DNA of 41,019 bases. Origin: Terrimicrobiaceae bacterium (GTDB lineage Bacteria > Verrucomicrobiota > Verrucomicrobiia > Chthoniobacterales > JAATET01). Below the pieces are notes generated by a model. It did not search any database. It saw nothing but the letters and a program-made list of their open reading frames with translations, and was not told the origin of the DNA. Position numbers and translations under genes: made by a program. Every line of letters begins with the position of its first letter. The first letter of the stretch is position 1. The stretch spans positions 1 to 41,019 of the forward strand of contig JAQTOP010000023.1 of assembly GCA_028713285.1 (NCBI GenBank), given 5' to 3'. Positions 29,398-38,725 of this stretch are shown in pieces.

Positions 29398-32163
29398 TCA
29401 AGCCCGCCGGCCGACCAGCGACCGAATCTCCTTCAGCAAATCCTCGCGGCTCGCCGTGCCCTTTTGCAAAATCTTCTCCACCTTTCCGAGCAGCGCGCTG
29501 CGATCCTCCGGCGTGAGTTCCTTCGCGGTGAGCACGATGACGGGGACTCCCCTCCATTCGACCCGCTTTCGCAACTCGCGCAAAAATTCGAAGCCGTCCA
29601 TCTCGGGCATCATCAGATCGAGCAGCACAAGCGCGGGAATCTGCTGCTCGATCTGCTCGAGGGCGATTCTTCCATTTTCGGCGCACCGCGTCGCAAGCTT
29701 CTCCTTCTCGAGCATCCGCTGGATCATTTCCCGCGTGCCGGGGTCATCCTCGACCACCAGGACGGCGCGCGCATCCGCCGGATCGCGATAGCGCCGGATC
29801 ACCGAAATCAATCGCTCCCGCTCGATGGGCTTCGTGAGGTATTCCTGGGCGCCGAGGGCGAATCCCATTTCCTTTTCCTCGAGCATCGTGGCGAGGATCA
29901 CCGGGATGGAATGCAGCTCGGGGTCGTTTTTCAATTCCGACAGCACGGCCCAGCCGTCCATTCCCGGCATCAGCACGTCGAGCACGATCACGGCGGGTTT
30001 CGCGACGCGGGCAAGTTCGAGGCCGGCCCGCCCATCGGCCGCCACCTGCACCTCGTAGCCCTCCTTCGTCAGCGAGCGGCTCATGAGTTCGCGAACGGCC
30101 GGGTCGTCGTCCACGACGAGCACCACGGGCCGACCCGTGAATTCCGCGGCCTCCGCTGCAGGCTGCGGCGGGCGGGCGGGCGCACCCTCGGGGACGACCT
30201 CGACGGGCAGCCAGAAAATGAAGGCGGTGCCTTTGCCGTATTCGCTTTCCACGGCAATGTCGCCGCCCATCATCCGGCAGAATTTTTTGCTGATCGCGAG
30301 GCCCAGGCCGGTGCCGCCATATTTGCGGGTGGTGGAATCGTCCGCCTGGCTGAAGGCCTGGAAAAGTTTGCCCAGTTGCGCGGGCGTCATGCCGATGCCC
30401 GTGTCGCGCACGGTAAAAATCATCCGCTCCGCGCCGTCCACGGTCTCGCGGCGCGTCTCGACGGTGAGCGTTCCGTTCTCGGTGAATTTTGCCGCATTGC
30501 TCAGGAGATTGAAAAGCGTCTGCCGCACCTTGGTGAGGTCGGCGCGCATCGTGCCGGGATCGTCCGGACAGCGCACGTCGAGCACGTTGTGATTCTTCTC
30601 GATGAGCGGCTGGATGGTCGCCACCACGTCGTCGAGCATCGCGCGCACGTCGAAGGACTCGACGTAGAGCGTCATTTTCCCGGCCTCGATTTTGGAGAGG
30701 TCGAGCACGTCGTTGATCAAGGCCAGCAGATGCCGGCCGGCGGCGTGGATTTTTTTGAGATCGGGCACGAAGGCCTCCTGGCCGGCGTCCTCCGCGTCCT
30801 CGACCAGCATCTCGCTGTAGCCGATGATGGCATTCATCGGCGTGCGCAACTCGTGGCTCATGTTCGCGAGAAAGGCGCTCTTCGTGCGGTTCGCGGACTC
30901 GGCGGACTCGCGCGCCTCCTGGGCGTCTCCGACCGCTTTCGCCAGCTCGGCGGTGCGGTCCTGCACGGTCTTTTCGAGATTCTGGTTCCACTCCGCGAGG
31001 CGCTGCTCGCGGGTCTGAATTTCGTGCGCCATGGCCTGAAAGTCGTGAGCGAGGCTCCCGAGTTCATCCTTGCGGCCGGCGAGCGCGTCGAGGCTGGCGG
31101 GATCGAATTTCCCGCCCTGCATCGCCGAGGCCGCCTGTTCGAGATCGATAATGGGAGCGGTCATGCGCCGCGCCACCACCGTGACGAGGCCGAGCATCAC
31201 AACAACCGCCGAGACCGCGATGAGGATCGAGCGAATGGCCAGCGCATTGACGGGCTGGAGGATTTCCCTCGACGGGATGTTCAGGACGACCTTCCAACCG
31301 GTGAGCGGGGCCTGCCACCAGTAGATGCGTCGCGATTCTCCATCGATCTTCGCGCCGGCCGTGCCATGCGGCGAGTCCTTTACCAGCCTGCCGTCGGGAA
31401 GATCGCCGACATTTGCGCCGGCGAAATCCCGCCGCAGCATTAATCGCTGGTCCGGGTGCGTGATGATTTTTCCGGCGCGGCTGACGAGGTAGGTGATCTC
31501 GGCGGACTTGCCGCGAGCCTGCCCGTGTGAGGAGCGGAGCTGGAGGCGGTTGACGATGGCGAGCAGGCGATTGAGCGCGACGTCCGCGCCGGCGGTGCCG
31601 ATGTATTGCCCCTGCTTGTCGGTGACGGGCGCGGTGACGCTGACCATCGTGATGTTTGATCCCCCGGCACCGTAGTAGGGCTCGGTGACATAGAGCTGCC
31701 AGCTCTTCTTCGGGCCGGCATACCATTCCCAGTTGGAGTCATGGTAATCGTAGCCGATCCGCGCGGCATTCGGGTAGCTGGCACGGTTCACCCACGCGCA
31801 GGCGAGCGGCTCGTTCCAGCGCATGCCTTCGAAGGCGAGATAAATTCCATACACCTCGTTCGTGGGCACCGCCGCCAGCTCCGCCGCGAGGTAGGGAATG
31901 ATGCCGCTGTCCGGCTGCGGTCCGATGGCTTTCTGCCGCGCGGCGATGGTCGTCGGCAGCATGCCGACCTTGCGGATAAAGTCGTCAAGATCTTCGGCGG
32001 CGGCCTTCACCTGCTTGAGCGCCTCCGCGTCGGTTTGCTTCTCGATGGCGTGGCGGCTCGAGGTGTAGTTCAGCCATGCCGTGGCGGCGAGCACGGCGCA
32101 CATGACGAGACCGATGGACCACTGGAGCTTGTGGGCAAACGTTCGGGGCGCGAAGGGGATCAT
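29398..32163 (-). CDS. Hybrid sensor histidine kinase with two receiver domains
   Basis: About 921 aa. One helix near the N-terminus (LQWSIGLVMCAVLAATAWLN) is followed by a long periplasmic dCache-type sensor (EPYYGAGGSNITMVSVTAPV, DKQGQYIGTAGADVALNRLL). A second helix (SILIAVSAVVVMLGLVTVVA), HAMP and coiled coil come next. HisKA has SHELRTPMN (His437). HATPase_c has NLLSNAAKF (N box), DTGIGMT (G1) and TGLGLAIS (G2). Receiver 1 has VLDVLMPGMDG (Asp729) and receiver 2 has LLDLMMPEMDG (Asp849), a multistep phosphorelay layout without a visible HPt domain. Cache domains usually bind small molecules. No adjacent response regulator or output gene is seen, so the target is unknown. ATG 32163 is the first that fits the membrane start. 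Confidence 0.93.
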   Translation of the reverse strand: MIPFAPRTFAHKLQWSIGLVMCAVLAATAWLNYTSSRHAIEKQTDAEALKQVKAAAEDLDDFIRKVGMLPTTIAARQKAIGPQPDSGIIPYLAAELAAVPTNEVYGIYLAFEGMRWNEPLACAWVNRASYPNAARIGYDYHDSNWEWYAGPKKSWQLYVTEPYYGAGGSNITMVSVTAPVTDKQGQYIGTAGADVALNRLLAIVNRLQLRSSHGQARGKSAEITYLVSRAGKIITHPDQRLMLRRDFAGANVGDLPDGRLVKDSPHGTAGAKIDGESRRIYWWQAPLTGWKVVLNIPSREILQPVNALAIRSILIAVSAVVVMLGLVTVVARRMTAPIIDLEQAASAMQGGKFDPASLDALAGRKDELGSLAHDFQAMAHEIQTREQRLAEWNQNLEKTVQDRTAELAKAVGDAQEARESAESANRTKSAFLANMSHELRTPMNAIIGYSEMLVEDAEDAGQEAFVPDLKKIHAAGRHLLALINDVLDLSKIEAGKMTLYVESFDVRAMLDDVVATIQPLIEKNHNVLDVRCPDDPGTMRADLTKVRQTLFNLLSNAAKFTENGTLTVETRRETVDGAERMIFTVRDTGIGMTPAQLGKLFQAFSQADDSTTRKYGGTGLGLAISKKFCRMMGGDIAVESEYGKGTAFIFWLPVEVVPEGAPARPPQPAAEAAEFTGRPVVLVVDDDPAVRELMSRSLTKEGYEVQVAADGRAGLELARVAKPAVIVLDVLMPGMDGWAVLSELKNDPELHSIPVILATMLEEKEMGFALGAQEYLTKPIERERLISVIRRYRDPADARAVLVVEDDPGTREMIQRMLEKEKLATRCAENGRIALEQIEQQIPALVLLDLMMPEMDGFEFLRELRKRVEWRGVPVIVLTAKELTPEDRSALLGKVEKILQKGTASREDLLKEIRSLVGRRA

Positions 32164-32301
32164 CGTTTGGAAACGCCGGCAGGAATGGATTTCATTGCCC
32201 CCCCTGTTTCTAGGGCTGCGGGGAAGCGGGCGTCGAGAGCGCAAATCGGGGCGGCGATTTCGGTCACGCGATTTTCCGGATTCGCGCTAGCCTGTGGTTG
32301 C

Positions 32302-33174
32302 ATGTCCAAACCGAGCACGGTTGCCGCTCCCGCCGAATTGCTGGCCTACCTTTTCGCCACGATGCCGGAGGTGAAGAAGACGAAAATCCGCACCTGGCTG
32401 AAATTTCAGGCCGTCACGGTGAACGGCCGACCGGTCACGCAGTTCAACCATCCGCTCGTGCCGGGCGACGTGGTGGCGATTCGCTCCGACCGCTATGCCG
32501 TGCCGAAGACGCTGCTCGGCGCGGGCATGCAGGCCTGGCACGAGGACGCGCACTTGATCGTCATCGACAAGCCCGCCGATCTCCTGAGCATCGCGAGCCC
32601 GGACGAGCCGGAAAAGACCGCGTATTTCCAGCTCACCGACTACCTGCGCCAGGGCCACACCAAATCCAGCGAGCGCGTGTGGATCGTGCATCGCCTCGAC
32701 AAGGAGACGTCGGGGCTGATGGTCTTCGCGAAAACGCCCGAGGCCAAGGACGCACTCCAGACCGGGTGGGATCGCGCGGAGAAGCACTACGAGGCCGTGA
32801 TCGAGGGACGGCTTCCCGCGAAGGAAGGAACGTTCGCGTGCGACCTCGACGAGCGGAACCGGTTCAAAGTCTTCGTCGCCGCGCCGGGCGAACACACCCG
32901 CCACGCCGTCACGCACTATCGCGTGATTGACGAGGGCCGCTCCCGCTCGCTCGTCGAGCTGAGATTGGAAACCGGCCGCCGCCACCAAATCCGCGTGCAG
33001 CTCGCCCACGCCGGTTGTCCGATCATCGGGGACGAAAAATACGGCGCGCGGTCGAATCCCGCGAAGCGGCTCGGCCTGCACGCGACCTTTCTGCGCTTTC
33101 CGCATCCCGCGACGGGCGAGGACATGCGCTTCACCTCGCCCCTTCCGAAGGCGCTCGTGGCGTGCGTGCGATGA
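32302..33174 (+). CDS. RluA-family 23S rRNA/tRNA pseudouridine synthase
   Basis: The 290-aa protein has an N-terminal S4 RNA-binding domain (about 10-60, MPEVKKTKIRTWLKFQAVTV). The pseudouridine synthase core follows: DAHLIVIDKPADLLSIAS, the catalytic motif HRLDKETSGLMVF (Asp133), ETGRRHQIRVQLAHAGCPII and GDEKYG, ending in LHATFLRFPHP. Motif order and length match RluA/RluD-type enzymes acting on uridines in rRNA or tRNA. Which positions it modifies cannot be told by eye. It is divergent from the sensor kinase gene (138-base gap), which gives both genes room for promoters. Confidence 0.93.
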   Translation: MSKPSTVAAPAELLAYLFATMPEVKKTKIRTWLKFQAVTVNGRPVTQFNHPLVPGDVVAIRSDRYAVPKTLLGAGMQAWHEDAHLIVIDKPADLLSIASPDEPEKTAYFQLTDYLRQGHTKSSERVWIVHRLDKETSGLMVFAKTPEAKDALQTGWDRAEKHYEAVIEGRLPAKEGTFACDLDERNRFKVFVAAPGEHTRHAVTHYRVIDEGRSRSLVELRLETGRRHQIRVQLAHAGCPIIGDEKYGARSNPAKRLGLHATFLRFPHPATGEDMRFTSPLPKALVACVR

Positions 33175-33252
33175 CCGGCGCATTGCCGATGGACGAATCC
33201 GCAATTCCCCGGTAAATCCACGTTGCTTCGCCGAACTTTTTCACCCCTGCGC

Positions 33253-34188
33253 ATGAAAACCCAGTTGCTCGGACTCAGCGACCTGCGTGTCGGGCGCCTC
33301 GCCTACGGATGCATGCGGATTTCCGGTTCGTGGGATCGCACGAAGGTGGATCGCGAGGTCATCCAGCGCGGAATCAAGATCGTCGAAACGGCGTTCGAGG
33401 CGGGCTGCACGCTCTTCGACCATGCCGACATCTACGGCGACACGGCGTGCGAAAGCATCTTTGGCGAGGCGCTCAAGCAGCATCCCGATTGGCGCAGCAA
33501 GATCGTGATCGTCACCAAGTGCGGCATTCGTTTCGAGGATGAACCCGATGCCGGGCAGCCCCATCGCTACGATTTTTCCGCGGAGCACATCGTCGCCTCG
33601 GCGGAGGAATCCCTCGGGCGTCTCGGGATCGAGACCATCGACGTCCTGCTCCTGCACCGCCCGGATTTTCTGGCGGATCCCGACGAGATCAGCCGTGCGT
33701 TCGTGCAATTGCGGGAGGCCGGAAAAGTCCGCCATTTCGGCGTCAGCAATTTTCGCCCGTCCCTGCTGAGCGCCGTGCAGCGCGCGCTGCCGTTCCCGCT
33801 GGTCGCGAACCAGGTCGAGATTCACCTGCGTCGGCTCGATTGCTTTACGGACGGCACGCTCGATCAATGCCTCGAGCGGCGCATCACTCCGATGTCCTGG
33901 AGCCCCGTGGCGGGCGGGCGGATCGGCACGGGCGCCACAGCCGCGCTCGACGATGAGAAGCATCGCAAGCTCCTCGCCGCGCTCGACGCCGCGGCGGGCG
34001 ATTACGGCACGGATCGCACGAACATCGCCCTCGCCTGGCTGCTGCGCCATCCCAGCGGAATCCTTCCCGTCATTGGCACCGTCAATCCCGAGCGCATCCG
34101 GTCCGCCGCCCAGGCCGACCGCGTCGAATTGGACCGCGACACGTGGTATCGGATTCTGCTCGCGGCGCGCGGAGAGAAATTGCCCTGA
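33253..34188 (+). CDS. Aldo/keto reductase (YdhF-like)
   Basis: The 311-aa NADPH-dependent oxidoreductase has a (beta/alpha)8 barrel. The catalytic tetrad is visible as Asp56 and Tyr61 (FDHADIYGD), Lys89 (VIVTKCGIRF) and His135 (VLLLHRPDF). The cofactor phosphate end is LLRHPSGILPVIGTVNPERI. Similarity is to YdhF-type enzymes (DQPHRYDFS-like region and ISRAFVQLREAGKVRHFGVS). Substrate unknown. ATG 33253 (MKTQLLGLSDLRV) is chosen over the upstream TTG at 33223. It converges on dnaE2 with a gap of 11 bases. Confidence 0.94.
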   Translation: MKTQLLGLSDLRVGRLAYGCMRISGSWDRTKVDREVIQRGIKIVETAFEAGCTLFDHADIYGDTACESIFGEALKQHPDWRSKIVIVTKCGIRFEDEPDAGQPHRYDFSAEHIVASAEESLGRLGIETIDVLLLHRPDFLADPDEISRAFVQLREAGKVRHFGVSNFRPSLLSAVQRALPFPLVANQVEIHLRRLDCFTDGTLDQCLERRITPMSWSPVAGGRIGTGATAALDDEKHRKLLAALDAAAGDYGTDRTNIALAWLLRHPSGILPVIGTVNPERIRSAAQADRVELDRDTWYRILLAARGEKLP

Positions 34189-34199
34189 CCCCGCGGCGC

Positions 34200-37100
34200 T
34201 CAGCGGAAGTCGTGGGATTGCGGCATCTCCGCCGCGCGAGTCTCCAGTCGCGAAATTTCGCGCGCGCGAATCAGCACCACGCCCTCGGTATTCTGAACGT
34301 CGCCCCGAATGCGCAGAAACGGCTCCTGCGTGATGCAGAGGCGCCGCCGCTCGAACAGCTCGGGCGCAACGATCGCGTTTGACACGCCCGTCTCGTCTTC
34401 GAGGCTGATAAACACATAGCCTTTCGCCGTTCCGGGGCGCTGGCGGCAGATCACCAGCCCCGCGATTTCCACCCGCATTCCCGAGCGGGCTTCGCGGAGG
34501 TCGCCGGCCAGCCGGACTCCCGGCAGCGACGCGCGCACGAGCGTCATCGGATGCGGGCCGGTCGTCATTCCCGCGCCTGCGTAGTCCGAGTGGAGCCGCT
34601 CCGCGAACGTCATGGGCTCGAGGGGCGCGGACGTGTCGGGCGCATCGAACAAATCGGCCTCGCGCACCGGCGCCTCCACGCGCCACAAGCTGTCGCGCCG
34701 GTGCGCGCCCAGCCCGTTCAATGCGCCGATGCGCGCCAGCGACCGCGCCGCCTCCCGGCCGACGCCGGTGCGCCGCTTGAAATCGTCGATGGAGGCGAAG
34801 GCGGCGGCGTTTCGCGCGGAGACGATGCGCCCGCCCTCGGCTCGGGTGAGGCCTTTCACCACGCACAGGCCGAGGCGGATCGAGCCATCGTCGGCGACCG
34901 TGCAAGGCCATCCGGAGTCCGTCACCGAAACCGGCCGGACCCTGATTCCATGAGCCTTCGCGTCATAAACGAGCGTCGAGGACGAGTAAAAGCCCATCGG
35001 CTGGTTGTTGAGCAGGCTCGCGTAAAACTCCGGCCCGCGATGCACCTTCAGCCACGCGCTCGCATACGCGATGAGGGCGAAGCTGATCGCGTGCGACTCG
35101 GGAAATCCATACACCGCGAAGGATTGCACGGACTGCGTGATCTGCTCGACGACGTCGGCGGGCGTCCCGTTGCGCTCCATGCCCGCGCGCAGTTTCACAC
35201 AGACTTTTTCCATGCGCTCCTGCGACCGGTGGAAGCTCAGCGCGCGGCGCAATTCCTCCGCCTCGCTGCCGGTGAAGTCCGCCATGACCATCGCCATTTT
35301 GAGCAACTGCTCCTGGAAGAGCGGCACGCCGAGCGTGCGCTTGAGCACCGGAATAAGCCGCTCGTCGATGTAGGTGACGGCTTCCTCGCCGGCGCGGCGC
35401 GCGAGATAGGGGTGCACCATGCCGCCCTGGATCGGGCCCGGCCGGATGATGGCCACCTCCACCACGAGGTCGTAAAACCGCTCCGGTTTCATGCGCGGCA
35501 GCGTCGCCATCTGCGCGCGGCTCTCGACCTGGAACACGCCGATCGTATCGGCGGCGCGAAGCATCGTGAAGGTCTCGGGGTCATCCTGCGGGAGCTGCGC
35601 GAGATCGACGGGGCGGCCCCGCTGCCCGCAGAGCTCGATGGCATCCTGGAGGACGGCCATCATGCCGAGGCCGAGCAGGTCCACCTTGATGATGCCGAGG
35701 TCCTCGCAGTCATCCTTGTCCCACTGCGCGACGACCCTGCCCGGCATCGACGCGCGCTCGAGCGGCATCACCGAGCTGAGCGCGCCCTGGCAGATGATCA
35801 TGCCGCCCGAATGCTGCCCGAGATGGCGCGGGAGCCCGTAAATCTGCGGGTAAAGCCGGGCCGCGGCCTGCGTGCGGGGATTGTCCGGCGACAGCCCGGC
35901 CTGCTGCATCTGCGCGGCGAGCTCGATGGTGTGGGGAAAATCCCCGCTCGCATAGAGCCGCGAAAAACGGTCGAGCATCTCCGGCGGGAAATTGAGCGCC
36001 TTGCCGATCTCCCGCATGGCGCTGCGCCCGCGGAAGGTGATGACGTTTGCCGTCATCGCGGCCCCATGCTCGCCGTAGCGCCGATAGACTTCCTGAATGA
36101 CGCGCTCCCGCCGGTCCCCGCTCGGCAGATCGAGGTCGATGTCGGGCCAGGATTTCCGGCCCTCACTCAGGAACCGCTCGAACAGCAGGTCGTAGCCGAT
36201 GGGGTCGCAGGCTGTGATGCCCAGGCTGTAGCAGACGGCGCTGTTGGCCGCGCTGCCCCGCCCCTGCATGAGGATGCCCTCGTCGCGGCAGAAATTCGCC
36301 AGATCCCAGACGATGAGAAAATAGCCGCAAAACCTCAGCTTCTCGATGAGGCCGAGTTCGCGCTCGAGCTGCCGCCGCACGCGCCCGGACAGCGTTCCAT
36401 AGCGATTCCTCGCGCCCGCATACGTGACCTCGCGCAGCACGCGCGCCATCTCTTCGTCCGGGAGATTTTGATATCGCGGAAATTCGTAACCGAGATTTTC
36501 CAATGAAAATTCGATGCGGTCCGCCACGCGCAACGTGTTCGCCACTGCGTCGGGACAGTCGGCAAACAGGTTCGCCATTTGCCGGCCCGACTTGAGGTAA
36601 CGCTCGGCATTGCGCTCGAGCAGACGCCCCGCCGCATCGAGATGGGTGTGATGGCGGGCGCACGAGAAGACGTCGAGGAGCTCGCGGGATTGCGGCGTCG
36701 CATGGCTCACGCCATTGGTCGCGACCGGCATCAGCCCGAGCGCGCCGGCCAGCTCGAGGAGGCGCGCATTGCGCCGGGCCTCGCCGCGCACGAGGTGGCG
36801 CTGGATTTCCACGCAGACGTTCTCCCGGCCAAACGTCGCAACGAGCCGCTCGACGGCCAGCCGCGCCGCGGCTGCATCCCCCTTCTCGAGATGCCGCCAC
36901 ACCGGCCCGTCTTCGTCCCCCGTGAGCGCGATCCAGCCGTCGCCGAATTCGGCGAGTTCGCTCCACCGGACTGCGCACGCGGCTTTCGTGCCGCGCAATT
37001 TCGCGATGGTAAGCAGCCGGCAAAGATTGCGGTAGCCGTCGCGCGTGCGCACCAGCACCGGAAGGACCGAACCGTCCTCGAGCGTGAGTTCCGTGCCGAC

Positions 37101-37286
37101 GATGGCCCTGAGCCCGTGCTCCTTCGCGACCGCGTGAAGGCGCGGCGAGCCATAGACGCCGTCGCGGTCGCAAAGCGCGATGGCGGGCAGCTCCAATTCC
37201 GACGCGCGCCGGCCGAGCTCCTCGGGCGCGCTCGCCCCGCGAAGAAAGCTGAAGGCGCTGCGCGCGTGGAGTTCAACGCAGGTCAT
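34200..37286 (-). CDS. dnaE2: Error-prone DNA polymerase III alpha DnaE2
   Basis: The 1028-aa translesion polymerase of the ImuA-ImuB-DnaE2 mutasome. The N-terminal PHP domain is MTCVELHARSAFSFLRGAS with LPAIALCDRDGVYG. The catalytic Pol III alpha palm has PDIDLDLPSGDRRE (about 382-395) and a finger region with GRGSAANSAVCYSLGI. The helix-hairpin-helix and OB-fold part near the end has CRQRPGTAKGYVFISLEDET, and the chain ends with RAREISRLETR. It is shorter than replicative DnaE1, as known for DnaE2, and lacks the C-terminal clamp-binding tail of DnaE1. ATG 37286 (MTCVEL) overlaps the imuB stop by 14 bases. It is the last gene of the lexA cassette and should be damage-inducible. Confidence 0.96.
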   Translation of the reverse strand: MTCVELHARSAFSFLRGASAPEELGRRASELELPAIALCDRDGVYGSPRLHAVAKEHGLRAIVGTELTLEDGSVLPVLVRTRDGYRNLCRLLTIAKLRGTKAACAVRWSELAEFGDGWIALTGDEDGPVWRHLEKGDAAAARLAVERLVATFGRENVCVEIQRHLVRGEARRNARLLELAGALGLMPVATNGVSHATPQSRELLDVFSCARHHTHLDAAGRLLERNAERYLKSGRQMANLFADCPDAVANTLRVADRIEFSLENLGYEFPRYQNLPDEEMARVLREVTYAGARNRYGTLSGRVRRQLERELGLIEKLRFCGYFLIVWDLANFCRDEGILMQGRGSAANSAVCYSLGITACDPIGYDLLFERFLSEGRKSWPDIDLDLPSGDRRERVIQEVYRRYGEHGAAMTANVITFRGRSAMREIGKALNFPPEMLDRFSRLYASGDFPHTIELAAQMQQAGLSPDNPRTQAAARLYPQIYGLPRHLGQHSGGMIICQGALSSVMPLERASMPGRVVAQWDKDDCEDLGIIKVDLLGLGMMAVLQDAIELCGQRGRPVDLAQLPQDDPETFTMLRAADTIGVFQVESRAQMATLPRMKPERFYDLVVEVAIIRPGPIQGGMVHPYLARRAGEEAVTYIDERLIPVLKRTLGVPLFQEQLLKMAMVMADFTGSEAEELRRALSFHRSQERMEKVCVKLRAGMERNGTPADVVEQITQSVQSFAVYGFPESHAISFALIAYASAWLKVHRGPEFYASLLNNQPMGFYSSSTLVYDAKAHGIRVRPVSVTDSGWPCTVADDGSIRLGLCVVKGLTRAEGGRIVSARNAAAFASIDDFKRRTGVGREAARSLARIGALNGLGAHRRDSLWRVEAPVREADLFDAPDTSAPLEPMTFAERLHSDYAGAGMTTGPHPMTLVRASLPGVRLAGDLREARSGMRVEIAGLVICRQRPGTAKGYVFISLEDETGVSNAIVAPELFERRRLCITQEPFLRIRGDVQNTEGVVLIRAREISRLETRAAEMPQSHDFR

Positions 37287-38721
37287 ACGCGCCCTCCACC
37301 GACCAGCCATTTTGCTGGCGCGCCAGCCGGATCAACCCGCGCCCTTCCACCGCGACATCCCATTCCTCCAGGCTCCACGGGCATTCCCACCACTGCCCCG
37401 ACACGCGATACGGGCCGCATGCCCGGCTCACCGGTCCGGACCACTGCGGCGCATCCAGCCATGCCGGCCTGCCCGCCACGATCCGAACCGCCACCGGATG
37501 TCCCGGTCGCAGCCGGCGCAGGGGCAGGCCGAACGAGGGTGGAACGGCCGCCGCGCCCGCCGGCTCGTCGGAAAACGCTTCGAGCAGGAAAGCGCCGGGC
37601 CGGTGCGAATCCGCCGGCTGCGGAGTGCCGACGCCATTTTCACCGACCATCGCCTGGAGCCGCGCGAGCGTGGCACCGAAGCCATTCGGGTCGCGCAGTC
37701 CACGCTCGAAAAGCGCGAGTTGCCGCCCGAGCGGGTCGGACGCGAAGAGCTCGAGCCGGAGCCCGATCGGCTGGTTGTCGAGCCGGAGGGCGTCGAGGTG
37801 CGTGTCCAGGATGCGATACAGAATTTCCACATCGCTCGTGGGCGACGGCACGGAAAATTCCCTGGCGTATGCGCCCCCGCCGTCGAGCGGCAGGCGCAGC
37901 GCCATTTTGCTTGCGACGCGATGTGCCGAGCGCAGCCGCGCGCACAGCGAATCGAGAAATCGCCGCAACAGAAAGAGGAGCGGTTCGGTGGTCTCGATGC
38001 CGTGCTCGAAATCGAACGCCTCGATCAAGCTTTCGCGCGGCTGGAGAAGGCGGAGCGCCCGGCGGCCGCGGCCCGTCGCGCGCCGCCACATGCGCTCCGC
38101 ATCCGCGCCCAGCCGCTCGATGACTTCCATTTTGGGCAGCCGCAGAAAATCGCCGACCGTGCGGATGCCCCAGTCCTCGAGAATCGCGCAGAGGCGCTCG
38201 TCCGGCTCCAGTGCGCGCACCGGCAGCCCCGCGCAAAATGCGCCGCCGTCGTAAACCACGTTCACCCGGTCGGCGCAACGGGCCGCGAGCAGCGCGTGCT
38301 CGGGATGGCGCGCCACGCCGACGCGCGACTCGAGGCTTTCCGCGTCGAGCTGGCCGGCGAGGTTTTCCGCGAGCCTCTGCCAGCACGCGCCCTTGGGGGC
38401 CGCGCGCAAATCCAGCGTCGCGATCCCGGAGCCGGTCGCCTCCACACGCGGAGAAAAGCGCCATGCGACCTCGGCCAGCAGGGCCTCGCACGCCTGCTCC
38501 TGCGCCGGCGCGCGGGCGATGAGCCGCAGCCCGGGGCAGCGCGCGAGGCCCTGCGCGGAGGTCAGCCCCGGAGTCACGCCCTGCTCACCGGCATCGGACG
38601 TGGCCTCCAGGATCACTCCCCGCGCCGCGTCCGCATCGACGAGCGCGACCGCCGGTGGCAGCTCCCGCCAGCGCATGGCCGCCTGCAGCCGGAAACGCGG
38701 AATCCAGATCGCGGCGAACAT
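37273..38721 (-). CDS. imuB: ImuB, Y-family polymerase-like mutasome subunit
   Basis: The 482-aa protein begins MFAAIWIPRFRLQAAMRW, the ImuB counterpart of the Pol IV start. Where active Y-family enzymes have DMD and SLDE, the catalytic acidic residues are not all present (for example IWIPRF at the first site). This agrees with ImuB being a non-catalytic adaptor. It recruits DnaE2 and the sliding clamp; QLALF at about 334-338 fits the beta-clamp binding consensus. The N-terminal palm/finger and little finger-like regions are followed by a C-terminal extension (PWSLEEWDVAVEGRGLIRLA). It lies 4 bases after the imuA stop and overlaps dnaE2. Confidence 0.93.
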   Translation of the reverse strand: MFAAIWIPRFRLQAAMRWRELPPAVALVDADAARGVILEATSDAGEQGVTPGLTSAQGLARCPGLRLIARAPAQEQACEALLAEVAWRFSPRVEATGSGIATLDLRAAPKGACWQRLAENLAGQLDAESLESRVGVARHPEHALLAARCADRVNVVYDGGAFCAGLPVRALEPDERLCAILEDWGIRTVGDFLRLPKMEVIERLGADAERMWRRATGRGRRALRLLQPRESLIEAFDFEHGIETTEPLLFLLRRFLDSLCARLRSAHRVASKMALRLPLDGGGAYAREFSVPSPTSDVEILYRILDTHLDALRLDNQPIGLRLELFASDPLGRQLALFERGLRDPNGFGATLARLQAMVGENGVGTPQPADSHRPGAFLLEAFSDEPAGAAAVPPSFGLPLRRLRPGHPVAVRIVAGRPAWLDAPQWSGPVSRACGPYRVSGQWWECPWSLEEWDVAVEGRGLIRLARQQNGWSVEGAYDLR

Positions 38722-38725
38722 CGCC

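Noticed and set aside
29155-31443. Long plus-strand open frame (762 codons) opposite the sensor kinase
   Set aside because: Its His/Arg/Gly/Asp-rich composition is that of antisense reading of GC-rich genes. The minus-strand frame has clear kinase and receiver motifs. The same holds for other long antisense frames such as 240-1460 and 1231-2724 on the plus strand.
35836-35855. Short stretch resembling a repeat arm (cgtaaatctgcggg) in dnaE2
   Set aside because: It encodes YPQIYGLPRH, a conserved part of DnaE proteins, and has no inverted partner nearby. The resemblance to the GxxExxY repeat is by chance.
37273-38721. imuB as an active DNA polymerase IV
   Set aside because: The positions of the Y-family catalytic acids are degenerate, and the gene sits between imuA and dnaE2. 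It fits ImuB, while the active Pol IV is the divergent dinB.
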